A stretch of DNA of 8,492 nt from Deinococcus sp. Its GTDB lineage: Bacteria; Deinococcota; Deinococci; Deinococcales; Deinococcaceae. Shown in pieces: positions 1-8,492 of the stretch (within the stretch, counting starts at the first letter, position 1; each line of letters begins with the position of its first letter). Location of the stretch: positions 1 to 8,492 of the forward strand of contig JAQBPF010000229.1 of NCBI GenBank assembly GCA_028287665.1. The letters are read 5' to 3'. Below the pieces are notes generated by a model, which saw only the letters and a program-made list of their open reading frames with translations, had not been told where the DNA came from and made no database searches. The translations under genes and the position numbers were made by a program.

Positions 1-4
1 ATGT

Positions 5-10
5 TCCTCC
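5..10 (-). promoter_or_regulatory. Shine-Dalgarno sequence of a gene starting just left of the window
   Basis: Read on the minus strand, positions 10 to 5 are GGAGGA, a near-perfect ribosome binding site, followed by ACAT at the window edge. A start codon within a few bases left of position 1 would be correctly spaced, so a leftward gene may begin there. No coding sequence is visible inside the window, so this rests on the motif alone. On the plus strand the first bases could instead be the tail of a rightward gene, because all three frames reach a stop by position 77. Confidence 0.3.
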
Positions 11-59
11 GGGCCGTGCAAGTTGGGTCTGGGTAGAGCAGGTGGGCAGCAGACAAAAG

Positions 60-108
60 CCTGACAACTCCGCTTGATTCTCAGAGAGTATGTCAGGGCT
101 GTGTCAGG
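60..108. repeat. CCTGACA / TGTCAGG short repeats
   Basis: The 7-mer TGTCAGG occurs at 91-97 and again at 102-108 (11-base period, about one helical turn), and its inverted form CCTGACA sits at 60-66. The inverted pair could form a stem with a 24-base loop, or the set could be a protein-binding array in front of whatever gene lies to the left. The copies are short and could be chance. Confidence 0.3.
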
Positions 109-125
109 CCGTGCAGATATGAACA

Positions 126-155
126 GAGGAGAGGCTAAACCGGACACCTCTCCTC
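126..155 (-). terminator. Hairpin downstream of the amylase gene
   Basis: GAGGAGAGG at 126-134 pairs perfectly with CCTCTCCTC at 147-155, giving a 9-bp GC-rich stem with a 12-base loop. It lies 26 bases beyond the amylase stop codon. On the minus strand the stem is followed by TGTTCAT rather than a true U-tract, so it is an imperfect intrinsic terminator or an mRNA 3'-end stabilising stem. The perfect stem and its location are the support. Confidence 0.45.
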
Positions 156-181
156 CCTGGTCAAAGCGCGGCTATGAAGGC

Positions 182-3259
<3,078 letters not shown>

Positions 3260-3269
3260 GTGTGGAATC

Positions 3270-3299
3270 AATGAACACCACGGCGGGTCATCTTGTCAA
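3270..3299 (-). promoter_or_regulatory. Candidate promoter of the amylase gene
   Basis: On the minus strand a perfect -35 TTGACA (3299-3294) is followed after 18 bases by TTCATT (3275-3270), a weak -10 with three consensus matches. Transcription would start within a few bases of the ATG at 3259, giving an almost leaderless mRNA. This agrees with the absence of a Shine-Dalgarno sequence before that ATG. The -35 is good and the -10 is poor. Confidence 0.4.
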
Positions 3300-3331
3300 T
3301 TGTCTGACGGTCTTGGGCCTTGCGCGTGGCT

Positions 3332-3337
3332 TAATGT
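3332..3337 (+). promoter_or_regulatory. Candidate -10 box of the DUF427 gene
   Basis: TAATGT fits the TANNNT -10 pattern and ends five bases before the ATG at 3343. No Shine-Dalgarno sequence is present, so a leaderless transcript is plausible. I see no good -35 at 16-18 bases upstream. Confidence 0.4.
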
Positions 3338-3342
3338 GAAGC

Positions 3343-3633
3343 ATGACCTCTTCCATCAAGGCCGTCTGGAACGGCCAGGTGATCGCTGAATCTGCCGATA
3401 CGGTGATCGTAGAAGGCAACCACTACTTTCCCATCGAGAGCGTGCGGGCAGAAGTCTTGCAGCCCAGCCCGACCCATTCCACCTGCCCCTGGAAAGGGGA
3501 AGCCAGCTATTACAGCCTGAATGTGGATGGGCAGACCAACAAAGACGCCGCGTGGTACTACCCGGCCCCCAAAGACGCCGCCAAGCAGATTGCCGGACGG
3601 GTGGCTTTCTGGAAGGGCGTGCAGATCGGCTAA
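3343..3633 (+). CDS. DUF427 family protein (Pfam NTP_transf_9)
   Basis: Small soluble single-domain protein of 96 residues, the normal full length for DUF427. Family hallmarks seen are the N-terminal VWNG strand (8-11), VEGNHYFP (23-30), the signature CPWKGEASYY (48-57), DAAWYYP (68-74) and the closing GRVAFWKGV (85-93). There is no signal peptide or membrane segment. Pfam lists the family under a nucleotidyltransferase-like name, but I know of no established reaction, so the function is unknown. The ATG lies just after a TANNNT box and has no ribosome binding site, suggesting leaderless translation. It is divergent from the amylase gene across 83 bases and convergent with the GGDEF gene with only 26 bases between the stop codons, so it is probably transcribed alone. 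Confidence 0.9.
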   Translation: MTSSIKAVWNGQVIAESADTVIVEGNHYFPIESVRAEVLQPSPTHSTCPWKGEASYYSLNVDGQTNKDAAWYYPAPKDAAKQIAGRVAFWKGVQIG

Positions 3634-3659
3634 AACCACCCCTACTCCAGTCCAGGACT

Positions 3660-4865
3660 TCAGAGGGCGGCGGCTTCTTCCAGATCGCTGAGATCGGCGG
3701 GTCTGCTTCTGAGGTCTCCGGCCAGTTGCACGCGGTTGTGTCCATCGTCCTGTGCCTGACGCAGGGCGCGTGAGGCATCTTCCAGCATGTCCTGGCCGCC
3801 CAGATGCTGCGCCCACACCGTTACCCCGACGCTGATGGTCGGCATCAACGTACCCAGCGGCAAGGAGGCTACCCGCACGCGCAGGCGTTCGCAGGCGGCC
3901 CGTGCGGCGCGGGCATCGGGAACCCGCAGCAGCAGAACAAATTCGGTGTGGCTGAGGCGGCCCACCACATCCTGATCACGCACAGTGGCGCTGAGGGTGC
4001 GGGCCACGTGGGCGGTCAGGCGCTCGGTAAAAGCTTCGCCGCGTTCCTCCTCCAGGCGTTTCAGGTGATCCAGACTCAGTACCGCGACCGCCAATCCTGA
4101 GGGACGGCGGGCCGTCAGACCGGTCAACAATTTCTCCAGGGCCACCCGGTTGGGCAGGCCGGTCAGAGGGTCCTGCTCGGCCCCGCGTGTCGCCAGCCAG
4201 GTCCGGTTTCCGGTGGCCTGATCGCGCAGATGCCGCAGCCAGGCCCGTTGACCCAGCACTGCCACGCCGCCCGCCAGAAGCATCTGCATCAGCGTATTCA
4301 GCAGTGCGCTGTGGGTGGTGGCCTCCGTGCCCAACGCCAGACCGTCCAGAGACGACGGGTCAGGGGCCTGGGCAACGAAGTCGTAGGCCAAGACCAGCAG
4401 GCCAGTGGCGGCCAGGGCCACCAGGCTGAGGTTCAGAGCACGCCGTTCACCGAATCCCCAGCCATGGGCCATCAGCAAAATGGGCAGCCAGGGCGCGGTG
4501 GCGGCCACCAACTCGGCCCGGTCGGGCAGGCCCGGTGTAAACAGCGTAAAGGCCAGGCGGCCCAGCAAAAAAGCCCAGGCGCTTCCCAGCAGCACATTGT
4601 CTATAAATTCCACCGATGCGCGGCGCGTACACGCCAGCACCCACAGCCCCAACAGCAGCAGGACCAGCGCAGGCAGGCCCACCTGATCAAAGGTGGGGCT
4701 TCTGCCCAGGCGCAACACCAGAGAGGCCAGGGCACCCACGGCGGCCAGGGGAAGGGTGAGGCAGTAGGTGGCGCGGCGATCATGGCCCAGCCGGAAGACG
4801 CTGCTGCCTTTGGTGGCCGTCACGGCGTGTAAACCAGAGGCGGCGCTGTGTAGCCCATCACGCAT
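3660..4865 (-). CDS. Six-helix membrane protein with degenerate GGDEF domain
   Basis: 401-residue protein: an N-terminal membrane region with about six hydrophobic helices (near 34-53, 62-79, 88-109, 119-134, 143-165, 186-205) followed by a cytoplasmic GGDEF-family domain (about 231-383). The domain opens with the classic DPLTGLPNR (232-240) and ends with SVGVTVW (345-351) and the A-x-R-A-L helix region. The diguanylate cyclase signature is lost: GGDEF reads SHTEF (305-309), the metal-binding Asp of the DxD strand is Ser264, and the usual ND, GH and GD pairs are replaced (EE at 272-273, GE at 276-277, TE at 280-281). An RxxD inhibitory-site motif (RDQD, 296-299) remains exactly five residues before SHTEF. 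It is therefore probably not an active cyclase, but it may bind c-di-GMP as a receptor; that part is inference. The ATG at 4865 lacks a clear ribosome binding site; a GTG at 4823 is an alternative start. Confidence 0.88.
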   Translation of the reverse strand: MRDGLHSAASGLHAVTATKGSSVFRLGHDRRATYCLTLPLAAVGALASLVLRLGRSPTFDQVGLPALVLLLLGLWVLACTRRASVEFIDNVLLGSAWAFLLGRLAFTLFTPGLPDRAELVAATAPWLPILLMAHGWGFGERRALNLSLVALAATGLLVLAYDFVAQAPDPSSLDGLALGTEATTHSALLNTLMQMLLAGGVAVLGQRAWLRHLRDQATGNRTWLATRGAEQDPLTGLPNRVALEKLLTGLTARRPSGLAVAVLSLDHLKRLEEERGEAFTERLTAHVARTLSATVRDQDVVGRLSHTEFVLLLRVPDARAARAACERLRVRVASLPLGTLMPTISVGVTVWAQHLGGQDMLEDASRALRQAQDDGHNRVQLAGDLRSRPADLSDLEEAAAL

Positions 4866-4933
4866 GGGGTATCCGGGGGTTCTGAACCTCTGCCAAAAAG
4901 CGGCCCTGAAAATCTATGGCCCGTTCAGGTTCC

Positions 4934-4961
4934 TGTGTAAGGTTGCCCCGCCCGCAGTCAA
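4934..4961 (-). promoter_or_regulatory. Candidate promoter of the GGDEF-domain gene
   Basis: On the minus strand TTGACT (4961-4956, five of six -35 matches) is followed after 16 bases by TACACA (4939-4934), a weak -10. Transcription would start near 4927, leaving a leader of about 60 bases that contains the palindrome GGTTCTGAACC (4878-4888). A second TANNNT box, TAGATT (4916-4911), is an alternative without a good -35. Confidence 0.3.
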
Positions 4962-5050
4962 ACTTGTTGCCCTCACCCTGCCCAGAGCTGTACCGAGAAA
5001 AAACCGCAACCCTCATGGGGGCAGCAAAGCACCCTGCCTCTGACCCGACC

Positions 5051-5080
5051 CTGACAGGCCCCCGCCACAACCCGTGTAAA
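5051..5080 (+). promoter_or_regulatory. Candidate promoter of the 5121-6233 membrane protein gene
   Basis: CTGACA (5051-5056, five of six -35 matches) is followed after 18 bases by TGTAAA (5075-5080, four of six -10 matches). The start of transcription would fall near 5087, giving either a leaderless GTG start at 5088 or a 33-base leader before the ATG at 5121. The -35 lies inside CCTGACAGG, which matches the short repeat near the left edge. Confidence 0.4.
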
Positions 5081-5120
5081 GGTAAGAGTGCCGGGGGAAG
5101 GGGCATGTCACCATGCAGGC

Positions 5121-6233
5121 ATGACCGCTCCTGCCCCTGCGCCCCCAGGTTTTCCGGACGTTCCCCTTCCTGCCCAGGTGTTGCAGGATGCCCGCGCTGG
5201 CGTTCAGCGGCGTGCCAGCCGCCTGATGACCGCCCTGAGTGTGCTGGCGGTCCTCTCTGGTCTGGGCGTGCTGGCGTTGGGGGTGCTGGCCGATCTGGGT
5301 TGGAAGATGCTTCAACAGTTTCTGGCTCTGCCTGGCCTGGCCTCAGAGCTGAATCTGCCGTCCACCCAGAATTTCAGTGACCTTCTTCCGGGGTGGGTGC
5401 TGCCGGTGCTGGTGGCCTTGAGCCTGCTTGCCACGGGCATTCAGATCTGGGCCATTTTGCGGGCCCGCGCGACCCTGGGGGCCATCCGGGACCAGACGCT
5501 GAATCCCTCTGCCGATCACGCCGAAGCCCTGATCGCCGCGGCCCGCACGGTGCGTCCCTGGGTTGTGCTGGGGCAATGGACACCGATCATCTGGACGGTC
5601 TTCACGCTGCTGTGGCTGCCCTTCACCTTTGCACTGGTGAATCGCCTGGATCCGGCAGGCTCCGGCACCCCCGGATCAGAACCGTTTCTGACGTTGTTCG
5701 TCCTGCTGTCTACCGTCATTCAGAGCCTGCCCGCCATCGTCCTGACCTGGCTGATCTTGGCCGCGCTGCGCCGCTGGCTGGATGCGGTGGTGGCCCGTGC
5801 TCAGGGCGGCATGGCTCCCGTTACCCCCGTTTCCCGCTCCGTAGAGGGCTGGCTGCTGTTCGTGCTGATTGTCCTGCTCGTGGGCACGGTCAGTCTCGTT
5901 ATCGGGGCGGTGCCGCTGGTGCTGTTGCCTGCCGTGTTCGGCACACTGGCCGCCAGCGATCCCGATTTCTCAGACCTGGCCAGCGTGGGCATCACTGCCG
6001 CCAATTTAAAGATGATTTTCGCGTGGCTGGCGGTCTTGTTTGTGTTCAGCGGCGCGGTGTACGGCCTGCTGACCACCATGATGGCCTGGTCACGTGGCCT
6101 GGCGGCCAACGTTGCCACTGTGCTGGACGCGCCGCTGGCCCGCCCACCCGCCGCAATGAATGACTGGACTGCCGTTCCAAACACCCAAGACCTGTGGAAA
6201 GGCCCCGTGACGGTGGTTCCGCCGCGCAATTAG
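5121..6233 (+). CDS. Polytopic membrane protein, family not recognised
   Basis: 370 residues from the ATG at 5121. A soluble N-terminus rich in Pro and Ala (about 1-35) is followed by about six or seven membrane helices near 36-59, 89-113, 147-173, 189-215, 243-277 (long enough for two) and 297-321, and a short hydrophilic tail. A cytoplasm-like segment between helices two and three (about 114-146) carries Arg and Ala-rich sequence, and Arg-rich turns follow the fourth helix (RRWLDAVVARAQ, about 217-228). I see no transporter, protease or enzyme signature, so no function is proposed. The start is uncertain. A GTG at 5088 has a good AAAGG ribosome binding site five bases upstream but would add 11 atypical residues including Cys and two His. 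The ATG gives the typical MTAPAPAP opening but has only distant G-rich sequence before it. It is divergent from the GGDEF gene and convergent with hisA. Confidence 0.82.
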   Translation: MTAPAPAPPGFPDVPLPAQVLQDARAGVQRRASRLMTALSVLAVLSGLGVLALGVLADLGWKMLQQFLALPGLASELNLPSTQNFSDLLPGWVLPVLVALSLLATGIQIWAILRARATLGAIRDQTLNPSADHAEALIAAARTVRPWVVLGQWTPIIWTVFTLLWLPFTFALVNRLDPAGSGTPGSEPFLTLFVLLSTVIQSLPAIVLTWLILAALRRWLDAVVARAQGGMAPVTPVSRSVEGWLLFVLIVLLVGTVSLVIGAVPLVLLPAVFGTLAASDPDFSDLASVGITAANLKMIFAWLAVLFVFSGAVYGLLTTMMAWSRGLAANVATVLDAPLARPPAAMNDWTAVPNTQDLWKGPVTVVPPRN

Positions 6234-6320
6234 GGACAGGTGTTCTGAGGTGGTGGAGTGAGAGGCGGTCTAAGGGTCTTGGAAGGGCAACCCTCTTCGC
6301 TCATTTCCCCGCACCCTCCT

Positions 6321-7067
6321 TCAGTCCAGCGCCGGAACCGGATAGGGCAGCGTGCCTTCATAAATGGCGCGGCCCACGATGGCCCCGTGGATGCCCTCCT
6401 CGGCCAGCAGGCGCACATCGTCCAGATTCGCCACGCCGCCGCCCACGATCAGGGTATTGACCCACAACTGGCGCACCTGCTGCATCAGTTCCCGGTCCAG
6501 GCCGCGCAGGGTGCCGTCGCGGGTCACATCGGTAAAGATCAGGGTTTCCAGGCCTGCGTCGGCCAGTTGAGGCGTCAGGTCGGCCACCATCAGGCCGCTG
6601 CCCTGTGCCCAGCCGTGCGTCGCCACCTCCAGCCCGCGTGCATCCAGGCTCACCACCACGCGTTCTGGGCCGTGTGCGGCGATCAGTTCGGCCACCAGTA
6701 CGGGATTTTTGACGGCTGCCGTGCCAATGACCACGCGCTCCACACCCGCTTTGAGCAGGGCTTCGGCGCTTGCTCGGTCACGGATGCCGCCGCCCACCTC
6801 TACCGGCACGCCCAGTTCCTGCGTAATCCGGGCAATCACGGCGCGGTTCTCGCCCCGGCCTGTGGCGGCGTCCAGATCCACCAGATGCACCAGCCCGGCC
6901 CCCAACGCCGCCCAGTGCCGCGCCGCATCCAGCGGAGACTCGAAATACACGGTTTCGCGGTCTGGGTCGCCCTCATAAAGCCGCACGGCGCGGCCCGATT
7001 GAATATCGACGCAGGGAATGATGAGGGGCAAAGGCTTGGGCACAGCTGAGGAGGCGGGCGCGGTCAT
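6321..7067 (-). CDS. hisA: HisA, phosphoribosylformimino-5-aminoimidazole carboxamide ribotide isomerase
   Basis: Cytoplasmic (beta/alpha)8-barrel enzyme of histidine biosynthesis; it isomerises ProFAR to PRFAR, the substrate of HisFH. It has 248 residues from the chosen ATG, the normal family length. Seen are [19 protein letters not shown] with catalytic Asp21, DLDAATG, the phosphate-binding VEVGGGIRD (to 97), [14 protein letters not shown] with Asp142, [11 protein letters not shown] with Asp184, VGGGV (208-212) and GRAIYEGTL (232-240). No other his gene is nearby, as is usual where his genes are scattered. Two starts compete. The ATG at 7067 lies seven bases after a TATGCT box, fitting a leaderless transcript. 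The ATG at 7079 has GAGAG five bases upstream and would add only four residues. The product has no unusual substitutions that I can see. Confidence 0.96.
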   Translation of the reverse strand: MTAPASSAVPKPLPLIIPCVDIQSGRAVRLYEGDPDRETVYFESPLDAARHWAALGAGLVHLVDLDAATGRGENRAVIARITQELGVPVEVGGGIRDRASAEALLKAGVERVVIGTAAVKNPVLVAELIAAHGPERVVVSLDARGLEVATHGWAQGSGLMVADLTPQLADAGLETLIFTDVTRDGTLRGLDRELMQQVRQLWVNTLIVGGGVANLDDVRLLAEEGIHGAIVGRAIYEGTLPYPVPALD

Positions 7068-7074
7068 GCGGGCC

Positions 7075-7080
7075 AGCATA
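7075..7080 (-). promoter_or_regulatory. Candidate -10 box of hisA
   Basis: TATGCT on the minus strand (7080-7075) matches TANNNT and ends seven bases before the ATG at 7067, the spacing expected if transcription begins at the start codon. No convincing -35 is visible. The box overlaps the alternative ATG at 7079, so the two start choices exclude each other. Confidence 0.35.
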
Positions 7081-7185
7081 CAGACTCTCTTCGGCGCAGA
7101 CCCGGCCCCTGTCGGCCTGTGCACCCAGAGGAGGGGCTCAGGGCTGCCCGCACCGCCCTTTTAGGGGCCGGAGGCTGCGCTCTGC

Positions 7186-7213
7186 TTGTGCCTCAGCTAA
7201 ACCGGGCTACACT
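7186..7213 (+). promoter_or_regulatory. Candidate promoter of the glycosyltransferase gene
   Basis: TTGTGC (7186-7191, weak -35) is followed after 16 bases by TACACT (7208-7213), a TANNNT -10. The GTG start at 7224 lies ten bases further on and has no Shine-Dalgarno sequence, so a nearly leaderless mRNA is likely. The -10 is the better part of the call. Confidence 0.45.
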
Positions 7214-7223
7214 GCCTCCTGAC

Positions 7224-8369
<1,146 letters not shown>

Positions 8370-8413
8370 GGATGGAGGGTGGGTCATGGTGGCGAAAGAC
8401 AGGCGTCTAAAGG

Positions 8414-8450
8414 GTTAGGAAAAGATTCCGGTTGCGCCTAACGCTCTTTT
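8414..8450 (+). terminator. Weak terminator-like hairpin after the glycosyltransferase gene
   Basis: GTTAGG (8414-8419) can pair with CCTAAC (8437-8442) around a 17-base loop, and four T residues follow at 8447-8450. It lies 44 bases beyond the stop codon, a suitable place. The stem is only six base pairs and the loop is large, so this is a weak call. Confidence 0.25.
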
Positions 8451-8492
8451 CTCTCGCCCCTTGTGAGCCTCGCAGAGCTGCAACGCAGAGAG

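Noticed and set aside
3260..3271. TTG start of the amylase four codons upstream
   Set aside because: Only a weak ribosome binding site precedes it, it falls within the candidate -10 box, and the ATG gives a normal lipoprotein signal peptide.
4866..5120. Radiation/desiccation response motif in the intergenic regions
   Set aside because: I looked for the TTATG...CATAA palindrome known in Deinococcus and found no copy here or in the other intergenic regions.
5393..6163. Second plus-strand frame inside the membrane protein gene
   Set aside because: Out-of-frame shadow, rich in Arg, Gly, His and Pro; the overlapping frame gives well-formed membrane helices.
6273..6294. AGGGT / ACCCT hairpin between the membrane protein gene and hisA as a bidirectional terminator
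   Set aside because: Only a five-base stem with a 12-base loop and no T-tract on either side.
6258..7049. Plus-strand open frame of 263 codons opposite hisA
   Set aside because: Antisense shadow of hisA, whose catalytic motifs are all present on the other strand.
7119..7223. N-terminal extension of the glycosyltransferase from GTG 7119
   Set aside because: The 35 extra residues lack family similarity. The GT4 N-terminus starts at 7224, directly after a TANNNT box, and there is no ribosome binding site before 7119.

Overview
The window looks like ordinary chromosome from a high-GC bacterium, most likely Deinococcus or a close relative. Three things support this: GC-rich third codon positions, several genes whose best promoter is a TANNNT -10 box only 5-10 bases before the start codon (the leaderless-mRNA style known in Deinococcus), and a HisA sequence of the type I associate with that genus. 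The taxonomic call is inference; no rRNA or marker gene is present.

Layout: positions 1-181 hold no gene I can support, only a hairpin that may terminate the amylase transcript, a small set of CCTGACA/TGTCAGG repeats, and a strong Shine-Dalgarno sequence at the extreme left edge that faces out of the window. Then come six genes: a large secreted multi-domain GH13 amylase lipoprotein (minus, 182-3259), a small DUF427 protein (plus, 3343-3633), a six-helix membrane protein with a degenerate GGDEF domain (minus, 3660-4865), an unrecognised polytopic membrane protein (plus, 5121-6233), hisA (minus, 6321-7067) and a GT4 glycosyltransferase (plus, 7224-8369). The last 123 bases hold no gene, only weak repeats.

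The genes alternate in direction, so each is probably its own transcription unit. The divergent pairs share short regulatory regions (3260-3342, 4866-5120, 7068-7223) and the convergent pairs are close (26 and 87 bases). I see no common pathway: carbohydrate scavenging (amylase), histidine synthesis (hisA), envelope glycolipid or polysaccharide synthesis (glycosyltransferase) and possible c-di-GMP signalling (degenerate GGDEF) lie side by side.

I found no mobile element, CRISPR array, tRNA or rRNA, and no convincing new system. The items most worth a second look are the GGDEF protein, which has lost its catalytic signature but keeps an RxxD I-site at the right distance, and the accessory-domain string of the amylase.
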